The position numbers and the translations under genes are program-made. Below, piece after piece: positions 7,545-15,762 of a DNA stretch of 32,565 nt. The DNA is from Caldilineales bacterium (lineage in GTDB: Bacteria; Chloroflexota; Anaerolineae; J102). Position 1 is the first letter of the stretch. Every line of letters begins with the position of its first letter. The stretch is from NCBI GenBank assembly GCA_019695115.1, contig JAIBAP010000065.1:1-32565 (forward strand), in the 5' to 3' direction. The notes beneath the pieces were generated by a model. That model ran no database searches. It was given only the letters and a program-made list of their open reading frames with translations, and had not been told where the DNA came from.

Positions 7545-9803
7545 ATGCCACGCCGGCAATCCATCATCCTGCTCATCCTACTCCTCCTGCTCATCCTGGG
7601 CGGCCTTTTGCTGCTCAGCAGTTGTCGGCCGCCCTTCCTGCAGCCCACGGCCACGCCCGCAGGTTCAGCCCTGACCACGCCCACACCCACGCCAGGGCTG
7701 CGCCTCACCCTTACCCCCTGGCAGGGCGGCGCCGGCGCCCTGGTCAGCGTGCAGGGCAGCGGCTGGCAAGCCAACATCGCCATCAGCCTCTATCTCTACG
7801 ACCCGGCCAGCGGCCAGATCTCGCGCGCCCCCCTGGCCGCGGCCCTCACCGGCGCCGACGGCGCCTTCCACACCTCCTTCCTCTACCCCTCGGACCCGGT
7901 CTGGCTGCAACCGCTGCAGGTGCATGTGCTGGCGCTCAGCTCGCAGACCGGGCAACAAGCCTCGGCGCCCTTCTTGCTGGCGCCGGCCACAGCCTCGCCA
8001 TCGGCCACAGCCTCGCCATCGGCCACGCCCACCCCAGCCGCCGCCACGCCCACGCCGGCCCCAGCCGGCTACCCGCAGGCCCGCGTCACCGCCTACGCCC
8101 TCAACCTGCGCGCCGGCCCTGGCGTCACCTTCGCCGTCTTGCGCGCCCTCCCCCGCTCCACCCTCCTCGCCATCCTGGGGCGGGATGCCGGCAACACCTG
8201 GCTGCTGGTGCGCCTGGCCGATGGCAGCCAGGGCTGGGTTGGCCGCAGTTACACCGATTTCGGCGGCGAAGCCCCGGTCGTAGCCACCCCGGTCGCGCCC
8301 ACCGCCACACCCTTCCCCACCCAACCGCCCACCGCCACGGCCACGCCCATCCCCACCGCCACGCCCACCCCGGTCGGCGTCTATCCCGATTGGAAGGGCG
8401 ACTATTGGCCCAACCCTGCCCTCAGCGGCCCGCCGGCCCTGACCCGCAACGACCCGGCCCTCGATTTCCGCTGGGGCGAGGGCGCGCCGGCCGGGGGACT
8501 GCCGGCGGATGGCTTCTCCGCCCGCTGGACTCGCGACCTCTTCTTCGTGGCCGGTCTCTATCGCTTGCAGGCGCGGTCGGATGACGGCGTGCGCGTCTAC
8601 GTCGATGGCATGCGCGTGATCGACGCCTGGTACAACCAGCGGGGGGATGTGGTGTACAGCCACGATATCGTCTTGGCCGGCGGCCACCGGCTGGTGGTGG
8701 ACTACTACGAGAACGCCGGCGGCGCCCTGATCAGCTTCTGGTGGCAGCGGCTGGGCGATATCCCGCCCACGGCCACGCCCACCCGTACACCAACGCCCAC
8801 CCCGACGCGGACGCCGACCGCGATCCCGCCCACGGCCACACCCACCGCAACCCTGGCCGCAGCTACGGCCACCCCGACCGCGATCCCGCCGACGCCCACC
8901 CCGACGCGAACCCCGACCTCGGTTCCGCCCACGGCCACACCCACCGCAACCCTGGCCGCCGCTACAGCCACACCGACCGCGATCCCGCCCACCCCCACCC
9001 CGACGCAAACGCCGACCTCGGCTCCGCCCACGGCCACACCCACCGCAACCCTGCCCGCCGCCACAGCCACACCGACCGCGATCCCGCCCACGGCCACACC
9101 CACCCCGACCTCGGCTCCGCCCACGGCCACACCCACGGCAACCCTGCCCGCCGCCACAGCCACGCCGACCGCGATCCCGCCCACGGCCACACCCACCCCG
9201 ACCTCGGCTCCGCCCACGGCCACACCCACGGCAACCCTGCCCGCCGCCACAGCCACGCCGACCGCGATCCCGCCCGCAGCCACCGCCACACCGACGGAAA
9301 CCCCGAACCCACCCACGCCCACAGCCACGGCCACGCCCACGGCAGACGGAGCGCCCACCGCCACCCGCACCCCCACACCCACCGCCGTGACTCCCCGCCC
9401 CACCCGCACCCCCCGCCCCCGCCTGGGCGTGGTCAGCGGGCGCCTGGCCTGGCCAGAGGGCGTGGAACCCGCGCCCCTGCATCTCTATTTCCTGGAGCGC
9501 CGGGCCAGAACCCCGCGCCTCGTCATCGTCGCCGAGACCGAACTGATCTACGAGACCACCCTGCCGCCGGGCATCTACACCGTCTACGCCTGGCTGCCCG
9601 ACACCCTCTACCTGGGCGGATACACCGAGGCCGTGGCCTGCGGCCTGACGCCAGCGTGCGACGACCACACCCTCCGCCCCTTCACCATCCGGGCCGGCCA
9701 AACCACCACCGCCATCGACATCCTCGACTGGAATGTGGCGGCCAAGACCATCCCCCGCCTGCCCAAAGCCCTGCAAACCTGGCTAGAAAACGCCTCGCCC
9801 TGA
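7545..9803 (+). CDS. lipoprotein with SH3b and PA14 domains and a 31-residue tandem repeat linker
   Basis: The start is placed at 7545 because GGGAGG lies 6-10 nt upstream and the product then begins with a clean lipoprotein signal (PRRQ, a Leu/Ile-rich core, and lipobox LSSC with Cys27). This gives 752 residues. A short Thr/Pro linker and a beta-rich region precede a bacterial SH3 domain at about 180-240 (LNLRAGPG, GWVGRSY). A PA14-like domain follows at about 281-402 (YWPNPALSG, YRLQARSDDGVRVYVDG). These domains usually bind cell wall and carbohydrate. Residues about 405-625 are almost only Thr, Pro and Ala, organised in tandem repeats. A final beta-rich domain (about 626-752) is not recognised. 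The protein is probably anchored at the outer face of the cytoplasmic membrane with the repeat acting as a stalk. It appears to be a single-gene unit. Confidence 0.85.
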   Translation: MPRRQSIILLILLLLLILGGLLLLSSCRPPFLQPTATPAGSALTTPTPTPGLRLTLTPWQGGAGALVSVQGSGWQANIAISLYLYDPASGQISRAPLAAALTGADGAFHTSFLYPSDPVWLQPLQVHVLALSSQTGQQASAPFLLAPATASPSATASPSATPTPAAATPTPAPAGYPQARVTAYALNLRAGPGVTFAVLRALPRSTLLAILGRDAGNTWLLVRLADGSQGWVGRSYTDFGGEAPVVATPVAPTATPFPTQPPTATATPIPTATPTPVGVYPDWKGDYWPNPALSGPPALTRNDPALDFRWGEGAPAGGLPADGFSARWTRDLFFVAGLYRLQARSDDGVRVYVDGMRVIDAWYNQRGDVVYSHDIVLAGGHRLVVDYYENAGGALISFWWQRLGDIPPTATPTRTPTPTPTRTPTAIPPTATPTATLAAATATPTAIPPTPTPTRTPTSVPPTATPTATLAAATATPTAIPPTPTPTQTPTSAPPTATPTATLPAATATPTAIPPTATPTPTSAPPTATPTATLPAATATPTAIPPTATPTPTSAPPTATPTATLPAATATPTAIPPAATATPTETPNPPTPTATATPTADGAPTATRTPTPTAVTPRPTRTPRPRLGVVSGRLAWPEGVEPAPLHLYFLERRARTPRLVIVAETELIYETTLPPGIYTVYAWLPDTLYLGGYTEAVACGLTPACDDHTLRPFTIRAGQTTTAIDILDWNVAAKTIPRLPKALQTWLENASP
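8820..9290 (+). repeat. in-gene tandem repeat, 93-99 bp period
   Basis: The marker gcgatcccgc recurs at 8820, 8880, 8979, 9078, 9171 and 9264. The spacings are 60, 99, 99, 93 and 93 bp, all multiples of three. The last two 93-bp copies are nearly identical. Each 31-residue unit reads like AIPPTATPTPTSAPP followed by TATPTATLPAATATP. The near identity points to recent unit duplication, and the length is likely to vary between strains. Confidence 0.85.
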
Positions 9804-9872
9804 GTCTGGCCCCGTGCACAAAGGCAGGGAATCGGCGCTGACCCGCATAGCCGTCCCCTGTCCTGGGCAAAC

Positions 9873-9901
9873 TTCCCTTCTGGCCCGTTAGCTGGTATAA
9901 A
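9873..9901 (+). promoter_or_regulatory. candidate promoter for the HerA-like ATPase gene
   Basis: TATAAA at 9896-9901 is preceded by TGG, giving an extended -10. A weak -35 (TTCCCT, 9873-9878) lies 17 nt upstream. The start codon is 45 nt downstream of the -10. Confidence 0.4.
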
Positions 9902-9945
9902 GCGGCCAACGCACTGCCGCCACCCGCCAACGAAGGATCATCCCT

Positions 9946-12507
9946 ATGCCCATCATCGAGAAACTCGGCGCCTTCTACCTGGGCAAGCGCTACGACCTGG
10001 CCCAAAGCCGCCTGCTGGACGAAACCATCATCTACGACGCTCGCGACCTCACCACCCACGCCGTCTGCGTCGGCATGACCGGCTCCGGCAAAACCGGCCT
10101 CTGCATCGACCTGCTCGAAGAAGCCGCCCTCGACAACGTCCCCGCCATCCTCATCGACCCCAAAGGCGATATCACCAACCTCCTCCTCACCTTCCCCGAC
10201 CTGCGCCCCGAAGACTTCCAACCCTGGATCAACCTCGACGACGCCCGGCGCAAAGGCCTGAGCGAGGACGAATACGCCCGTTCGGTGGCCGAAACCTGGA
10301 GCAAGGGCCTGGCCGATTGGGACCAGGGGCCAGAACGCCTGCGCGCCCTCAAAAACGCCGCCGACTTCCGCATCTACACCCCCGGCTCCGACGCCGGCAT
10401 CCCCGTCTCCATCCTCTCCTCCTTCCGCTGCCCGGCCCTCAGTTGGGACGACGACGAAGAAGCCCTGCGCGACCAGATCCAGGGCACCGTCGGCGCCCTT
10501 CTCGGTCTCGTCGGCATCGACGCCGACCCGCTCCGTAGCCGCGAACACATCCTTCTTTCCAACATCATCGAGACCGCCTGGCGCAAGGGCGAGGACCTCG
10601 ACCTGGCCAAACTCATCACCGCCATCCAAAACCCCCCGGTGCGACAACTGGGCGTCTTCGACGTCGACACCTTCTTCCCCGAAAAAGACCGCTTCGGCCT
10701 GGCCATGTCGCTCAACAGCATCATCGCCGCGCCCAGCTTTGCCACCTGGATTCGCGGCGAAGCCCTCGACGCCGCCAACTTCCTCCATGCCCCCAACGGC
10801 AAACCCCGCCACAGCATCTTCTACATCGCCCACCTCTCCGACGCCGAGCGCATGTTCTTCGTCACCCTGCTGCTCGAAGCCGTCATCGCCTGGATGCGCA
10901 AACAACCCGGCACCACCAGCCTGCGCGCCCTCCTCTACATGGACGAAATCTTCGGCTACTTCCCGCCCACGGCCAACCCGCCCTCCAAGAAGCCGATGCT
11001 CACCCTCCTCAAACAAGCACGCGCCTTTGGGCTGGGCGTCATGCTCACAACCCAAAACCCCGTCGACCTCGACTACAAGGGCCTGACCAACACCGGCACC
11101 TGGTTCATCGGCAAACTGCAAACCGAACGCGACAAAGCCCGCGTCCTCGACGGCCTCGAATCGGCCGCGCCCGGCGCCGGCCTCGACCGCAGCCAGATCG
11201 ACCGCACCATCTCTGGCCTGGGCAACCGCGTCTTTCTGCTTCACAATGTCAACCAGCAAGGCCCCGTCATCTTCAACACCCGTTGGGCCATGAGCTACCT
11301 GCGCGGCCCCCTCACCCGCAGCCAGGTGCGGACGCTGATGGCCCCGGTCAAAGCCGAGGCAGCCGCGCCCAAAGCCGCGGCTGGGACGACGCCGTCTGGC
11401 AGCCCCCGCCAGGTCAGCATGACGGACGCCGCCCCGGCGTCCGAGACCTCCCCGCTCACGGCCTCCGGCTACTCCCGCGTCCCCCCCACCCTCCCGCCCG
11501 ACCTGCGGCAGGTCTTCCTGCCGGTGCGCATCAGCCCCAACCGCGCCCTCGCCGCCCTCGAGACCAAGACCGGCGACAACCTCCAGGCCGAGGAAACGAC
11601 CCTCGTCTACACCCCCCTGCTGCTGGCCCTGGGCGCCGTCACCTTCGCCGACCGCGCCCGCGGCGTCAACCAAACGCGCGCTGTGGGGCGCCTGGTGAAG
11701 CCTGGCGACCTGGGCGCCATCGTGCGCTGGGAAGCAGCCGACGCCATCGATCTGAACGAGCGCGACTTCGAACCGCAAGCCGAGGGCGAGGCCCTGTTCG
11801 CCTCCGTCCCCGACGCACTGAACTCGGCCGCAGAAATCAAAACCTACCAGCGCGATTTCATCGATTTTCTCTACCGCCAGCAACAACTCGAACTCTTCTA
11901 CAGCCCCTCGCTCAAACTCTACGGCCAGGCAGACGAATCCGAGCGTGACTTCAAGGCCCGCGCCCAGATGGCGGCCCGCGAACAGCGCGACGCCGAAGTC
12001 GAAGCCCTGCACAAAAAATACAAGACACAACTCGAACGGCTGCAAACCCGGCTGGAGCGCGAGAAGACAGAACTATCCGAAAACAAAGCCGAACTGGCCG
12101 GCCGCGGGCGTGAGGAATGGCTCTCTGGCGCCGAAACGGTGGTGGGGATGTTGGGCCTGTTCGGGCGCCGGCGGAGTTCGGGCCTCAGCCGCGCCGCCAC
12201 CAAGCGCCGCCTGACCGCCAACGCCAAGGCCGACGTCGCCGAATCCGAGGCCGAGATCGCCCGGCTGGAAGAAGAGACCTCCCAGATCGAGTCCGACCGC
12301 GACGCCGAAATCGAGGAGATCGGCCGCAAATGGGCTGAAGCCAGCGAAAACTTCGAGACCTACGTCATCCGGCCCAAAAAGACCGACTGCCAGGCCAACC
12401 TGGTGGCCCTGGCCTGGGCGCCCACTTGGGAGATCGGCTACCGCACGGCCCGCGGCGCCCTCACCCACGACCGCATCCCCGCCTGGGACAAGCCGAAGAA
12501 TGCGTAA
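9946..12507 (+). CDS. HerA/FtsK-superfamily ATPase with C-terminal coiled coils
   Basis: This protein has 853 residues. A P-loop GMTGSGKTG lies at 43-51, followed by AILIDPKGDITNLLL, a pattern typical of HerA/VirB4-like ATP-binding proteins. Walker B is near residues 330-338 (LLYMDEIFGYFPP), and a TTQNP sensor-like motif is near 368. These parts form a RecA-like motor core that normally assembles as a hexamer and moves DNA or protein. The C-terminal 200 residues contain two charged, heptad-like coiled-coil stretches (about 678-725 and 752-800) separated by a Gly/Leu hydrophobic patch (VVGMLGLFGRRR). A GAAGGA Shine-Dalgarno lies about 9 nt upstream. No HerA-partner nuclease (NurA), conjugation or secretion gene is adjacent, so the substrate is open. 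The function is inferred from the fold only. Confidence 0.85.
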   Translation: MPIIEKLGAFYLGKRYDLAQSRLLDETIIYDARDLTTHAVCVGMTGSGKTGLCIDLLEEAALDNVPAILIDPKGDITNLLLTFPDLRPEDFQPWINLDDARRKGLSEDEYARSVAETWSKGLADWDQGPERLRALKNAADFRIYTPGSDAGIPVSILSSFRCPALSWDDDEEALRDQIQGTVGALLGLVGIDADPLRSREHILLSNIIETAWRKGEDLDLAKLITAIQNPPVRQLGVFDVDTFFPEKDRFGLAMSLNSIIAAPSFATWIRGEALDAANFLHAPNGKPRHSIFYIAHLSDAERMFFVTLLLEAVIAWMRKQPGTTSLRALLYMDEIFGYFPPTANPPSKKPMLTLLKQARAFGLGVMLTTQNPVDLDYKGLTNTGTWFIGKLQTERDKARVLDGLESAAPGAGLDRSQIDRTISGLGNRVFLLHNVNQQGPVIFNTRWAMSYLRGPLTRSQVRTLMAPVKAEAAAPKAAAGTTPSGSPRQVSMTDAAPASETSPLTASGYSRVPPTLPPDLRQVFLPVRISPNRALAALETKTGDNLQAEETTLVYTPLLLALGAVTFADRARGVNQTRAVGRLVKPGDLGAIVRWEAADAIDLNERDFEPQAEGEALFASVPDALNSAAEIKTYQRDFIDFLYRQQQLELFYSPSLKLYGQADESERDFKARAQMAAREQRDAEVEALHKKYKTQLERLQTRLEREKTELSENKAELAGRGREEWLSGAETVVGMLGLFGRRRSSGLSRAATKRRLTANAKADVAESEAEIARLEEETSQIESDRDAEIEEIGRKWAEASENFETYVIRPKKTDCQANLVALAWAPTWEIGYRTARGALTHDRIPAWDKPKNA

Positions 12508-12515
12508 GGGGGTGC

Positions 12516-12686
12516 GGGTTCCGGGTTCCGGGTTCCGTGTTGCGTGTTCCGTCTTCCGTGTTCCGGCCCTGACCACTGACCACTGACCACTGACCACCGA
12601 CCACCGACCACCGACCACTGACCACCGACCACTGACCACTGACCACTGACCACCGACCACTGACCACTGACCACCGACCACTGACC
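12516..12686. repeat. two-arm heptamer array upstream of and running into a start codon
   Basis: Arm A (12516-12564) is exactly seven 7-bp units: GGGTTCC three times, then GTGTTGC, GTGTTCC, GTCTTCC and GTGTTCC. After a short spacer, arm B (12570-12686) has 16 full units of TGACCAC or CGACCAC plus a partial 17th. Read on the minus strand these are GTGGTCA or GTGGTCG. The arms face each other with GT-first units, but they are of different sequence families. Confidence 0.9.
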
Positions 12687-13349
12687 ATGCACGAGTCCAC
12701 CCTCGCCATCATCGACGCCAACATTCGCAGCGGCCAGGATGAACTGGCCCGCGAAGACCTCCTGGCCCGTCTGCGCGCTTATCACGAACCCTGCATCACG
12801 CCGCTTTGGGTCAACTGGCTGCGCGACCGCGCCGACCTGCGCCTGGTCTGCATCGTCCACAGGCTCGACCAGCTCGACGACTTTCTGATCGACGTCGTGC
12901 GCGAGGCCACCGGCGTCACCGGCGCCTCGGCCGTGCTCTCGTTTGGCGGCCGGGCCAACATCGCCCGGCTGATGGACATCCCTCTGGCAGCGGGCGGCAA
13001 GCGGCGGCTGCAGGCGGCCACCGTCAGCATCGCCGTTGCGCCCGGCTACGACCGCGCCGCCTTCGATGCCATCTGGCAGGTCCGTCCCCACGCCCAGGTG
13101 CAGCCGGTATGGCTGCTACGCACCTATCACAGCTATGACGCCGACCTCAACCTTTTCCTCCTTGCCCGCGACGAAGCCGCCATCACCGGCTTTGTCATGA
13201 GTTGGGTTCGGCCCATCGAAGGCGTCAACGACACCGTCATCAGCAGCATCAAAGATTGGGAACTCATGGCCACCGGCGAGCAGATGATCGAACTGGCCGA
13301 GGAATTCTTCCACCTGGAAGACCACCGGCGCCACCCCACCACTCCCTGA
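12687..13349 (+). CDS. 220-residue protein, possibly tandem RAM (Lrp/AsnC ligand-binding-like) domains
   Basis: The protein has no HTH and no signal peptide. Two halves each look like an alpha-beta dimeric-barrel unit of about 90-100 residues. The first has LRLVCIVHRLDQLDDFLIDVVREATGVTGASAVLSFGG. The second has the tail IEGVNDTVISSIKDWELM, which recalls the end of RAM domains in Lrp/AsnC regulators. The match is weak, and an unknown family is a fair alternative. There is no Shine-Dalgarno. The ATG is formed by the last, degenerate unit of the heptamer array plus the following G. The gene sits 179 nt after the HerA-like ATPase and is convergent with the aminohydrolase, with a 31-nt gap. Confidence 0.7.
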   Translation: MHESTLAIIDANIRSGQDELAREDLLARLRAYHEPCITPLWVNWLRDRADLRLVCIVHRLDQLDDFLIDVVREATGVTGASAVLSFGGRANIARLMDIPLAAGGKRRLQAATVSIAVAPGYDRAAFDAIWQVRPHAQVQPVWLLRTYHSYDADLNLFLLARDEAAITGFVMSWVRPIEGVNDTVISSIKDWELMATGEQMIELAEEFFHLEDHRRHPTTP

Positions 13350-13380
13350 CCCCCGCCGGCCCGCTCTGACCGATCACTGC

Positions 13381-14736
13381 CTACTGCCCACTACCCCCCG
13401 CCTGCCAAAACCGCTCCCACGTCGCGCCGGCCACCTCGCGGCTGCGGGCGGCGATGCGCTCGACATCCAGGTGCGCGATCTCCCGGCCGGCCATCAGCAC
13501 CCGGCCGCCGACGATGGTCGTGTCCACATCGCGGCCATCGAAGCCAAAAATGAGATGCCAGGGCAGGTTGTCCATGGTCAGGGGGGTGGGCGGGTCGTAG
13601 TCCACCAGGATGAGGTCGGCAAAGGCGCCGGGTTCCAGCCGGCCGAGCGGGCGGGGGAGAAACTGACCGGCCAGGGCGGCGTTGCCGGCCGTCGCCAGGC
13701 GCAGGAGTTGGTCGGCGGGGAGGGCGCGGGGGTCCTGGCGGGCGGCCTTGTGCAGCAGATAGGCCGTCTTCATCTCGGTGAACATATCGTTGCTGAAGCC
13801 ATCGTTGCCCAACACGGCCTTGATCCCCCCGCGCAGCCAGGCCGTCAGATCGGCCACGCCCACGGCATTGTTCATATTCGAGCGCGGCTGATGGCTGACC
13901 CAGGTCCCGGTCTCGCGCAGCAGGGCCATCTCCCAGGCATCGATGTCGATGGCATGGGCGACGATGGTGCGCGGGCCGAGGATGCCGGCTTGGGCCAGTC
14001 GGTCGAGGGTGCGCAGGCCGTAGGTCGCCAGTGAATGCTCACGGTCGGCCGTCCCCTCGGCGGCATGGATGTGGAAACCGACCTCGCCCAGGCGGGCGGC
14101 TGCGGCCAGGCAGTCGGCCAGGGTGGCATCGCTCAGGGTGAGGGCGGCGTGCAGGCCGAAAGTGGCGGCCAGCCGCGGGTTGGCCTGGCGGCGTGTTTTC
14201 TCGATAAAGCGGACGTTCTCGCGGATCCCGGCCTGGGCGACCTCCGGCCCGTCGCGGTCGCTGACCTCGTAGCACAGGCAAGCCCGCAGCCCCGCCTCCT
14301 CCACCGCCTCGGCGATCACATCCAGCGAGCCAGCGATGAAGCGATTGCTGGCGTGATGGTCGATGAGCGTGGTCGTGCCGAAACGGATGGCGTCGATCAG
14401 GGGGCCGAGGGCCGAGTAGCGCACACCTTCGGCGTCCAGCGCCCGGTCCAACGGCCACCACAGCCGGGCCAGGATCTCGGGGAAATCGCGCATGGGCGGG
14501 CCGGGGATATACATCCCGCGGGCAAAGGCGCCATAGAAATGCGTGTGGGCGCAGATCATCCCCGGCATCATCAACATCCCTTTCGCATCCAGCCGTTTGG
14601 TCGCGGGATGTTCGGCCTCCAGAACGGCGGCCTCGCCCACCGCGGCGATGAGGTCGCCCTCGATCAACACGGCGCCGGTTTCGATCAGGCGCGGCCTATC
14701 GCCAAAAGTCAGCACACGTCCATTGGTGATCAGCAT
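13381..14736 (-). CDS. ssnA: SsnA-like aminohydrolase (amidohydrolase superfamily)
   Basis: The 451-residue length fits the SsnA / metal-dependent amidohydrolase family (usual length about 440). The N-terminal metal site CAHTHFYGA gives His64 and His66. Further ligands are likely in FHIHAAEG, IVAHAID and LGNDGFS. SsnA-type signatures include LWWPLDRALD, TTLIDHHASNRFIAGSLDVI and CYEVSDRDG. SsnA proteins have been linked to purine-like deamination and selenium-dependent metabolism in some bacteria, but no selenium gene is nearby, so the substrate is not known. GGGAGGA lies 5 nt before the ATG. The gene follows the epimerase in the same direction after about 45 nt that include a heptamer array. 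Confidence 0.8.
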   Translation of the reverse strand: MLITNGRVLTFGDRPRLIETGAVLIEGDLIAAVGEAAVLEAEHPATKRLDAKGMLMMPGMICAHTHFYGAFARGMYIPGPPMRDFPEILARLWWPLDRALDAEGVRYSALGPLIDAIRFGTTTLIDHHASNRFIAGSLDVIAEAVEEAGLRACLCYEVSDRDGPEVAQAGIRENVRFIEKTRRQANPRLAATFGLHAALTLSDATLADCLAAAARLGEVGFHIHAAEGTADREHSLATYGLRTLDRLAQAGILGPRTIVAHAIDIDAWEMALLRETGTWVSHQPRSNMNNAVGVADLTAWLRGGIKAVLGNDGFSNDMFTEMKTAYLLHKAARQDPRALPADQLLRLATAGNAALAGQFLPRPLGRLEPGAFADLILVDYDPPTPLTMDNLPWHLIFGFDGRDVDTTIVGGRVLMAGREIAHLDVERIAARSREVAGATWERFWQAGGSGQ

Positions 14737-14773
14737 GGGATCCTCCCGTTTGCTGGCAAGCGTCGAGCCGCCA

Positions 14774-14822
14774 GTTAACCGTTAACCGTTGACTGTTGAT
14801 TGTTGACTGTTGATTGTTAGAA
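14774..14822. repeat. heptamer array covering the 3' end of the epimerase gene
   Basis: Exactly seven 7-bp units lie here: GTTAACC twice, then GTTGACT, GTTGATT, GTTGACT, GTTGATT and a degenerate GTTAGAA. The minus-strand epimerase stop (plus-strand tta at 14782-14784) is inside the array, so part of the array is translated. No opposed second arm is seen. Confidence 0.9.
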
Positions 14823-15753
14823 GCTCGGCCAGGCCGGCGCGCAAGTCCATCTGCGGCCTCCAGCCGGTGGCGGCTTGCAGGCGGCTGATGTCGGCGGCCA
14901 AGTGCATGCGCTCCACCCGGCGGATGCGCTCGGCCGTCTGCACGATGCGGATGTCGCGGCCCGTCAGTTCGGCGCAAAGCTGGACGATCTCGGCCACCGA
15001 GTACTCGACGCCAGAGCCGATGTTGAAGACCTCGAAGCCGGGGGCCGGCCAGCGGCGGGCGGCGGCAAGGATGGCCCGGATGGCGCCCACCACATCGCTG
15101 GTGTGGATGAAATCCCGCTTCGGTTCGATGTTGCCCAACTCGATCCGGCTGGCCCCGGCCTTCACCTGGGCCACGATCTCGGGGATCACGTGCGGGTTGG
15201 TCTCGTTGGGGCCGTAGATGTTGAACAGCCTGCCCGCCGCCACGCGACCGTTGCTGCGGCGCTGGTGCAGTTCGGCCAGGCGCTCGCAAGTATACTTGGT
15301 CAGACCGTAGATGTCAGTCGGCCCGATGACGCTCGTCTCAGCGTTGGCTTCGTCGTTCACGGCATAGACGGCCGCCGTCGAGGCCACGAACACGGCCTGG
15401 GGGCCGGCCATCTCGCAGCAGGCCAGGACATTGTCGGTGCCCAGGATGTTGACCTCGGCGGCTTCGACCGGGTGGGCGTTGCAATAGGGGATGAAGTGCA
15501 GGGCCGCCAGATGGATCACCGCCTGGGGCCGGAAAGCGGCGAAGAACGCGGCCAACTCCGTCCGCTGGCGGATGTCGATGGCGGCGAAGTGCAGCCACGG
15601 GTGGCCGGCAGGCAGGTGGGCGCGGCGCCCGAACGACAGATTGTCCACCACCCCGACTTGATAGCCGTCGGCCAGCAGCTGCCGCGTCAGATGTGAGCCG
15701 AGGAACCCGGCCCCACCTGTCACTAGAATGCGTTCGTCAGGCGAAGGCTGCAT
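14782..15753 (-). CDS. NAD-dependent epimerase/dehydratase (extended SDR)
   Basis: This 323-residue protein has the extended-SDR pattern. TGGAGFLGSH at 12-21 binds NAD(P). VASTAAVYA near 123-131 holds the active-site Ser/Thr, and YGLTK at 149-153 is the Tyr/Lys pair. GRLFNIYGPNE is typical of nucleotide-sugar enzymes such as UDP-glucose/galactose 4-epimerase, so a nucleotide-sugar role in envelope glycan synthesis is likely, although the exact sugar cannot be read. The start is 9 nt after the LysM-CAP stop, with GAGG overlapping that stop, so the two genes look translationally coupled. The last residues (INSQQSTVNG) are encoded by heptamer repeats and probably are not part of the fold. Confidence 0.85.
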   Translation of the reverse strand: MQPSPDERILVTGGAGFLGSHLTRQLLADGYQVGVVDNLSFGRRAHLPAGHPWLHFAAIDIRQRTELAAFFAAFRPQAVIHLAALHFIPYCNAHPVEAAEVNILGTDNVLACCEMAGPQAVFVASTAAVYAVNDEANAETSVIGPTDIYGLTKYTCERLAELHQRRSNGRVAAGRLFNIYGPNETNPHVIPEIVAQVKAGASRIELGNIEPKRDFIHTSDVVGAIRAILAAARRWPAPGFEVFNIGSGVEYSVAEIVQLCAELTGRDIRIVQTAERIRRVERMHLAADISRLQAATGWRPQMDLRAGLAELLTINSQQSTVNG

Positions 15754-15762
15754 GGCTGGGCC

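Noticed and set aside
6915-7783. Overlapping minus-strand open frames in the 6804-7544 gap, for example 6992-7783
   Set aside because: They overlap each other and the lipoprotein start and have no ribosome-binding site. A stretch near 7260-7420 looks slightly protein-like, but no family is recognised.
8741-9841. Plus-strand His-rich frame over the lipoprotein repeat
   Set aside because: It is a by-product of the Thr/Pro repeat in the next frame and has no start or ribosome-binding site.
12570-12686. CRISPR array
   Set aside because: Units are contiguous 7-mers with no spacers and no cas genes are nearby.
12461-12724. Minus-strand frames reading WSVVSGQWSVV
   Set aside because: These are translations of the 7-bp repeat, a common spurious ORF.
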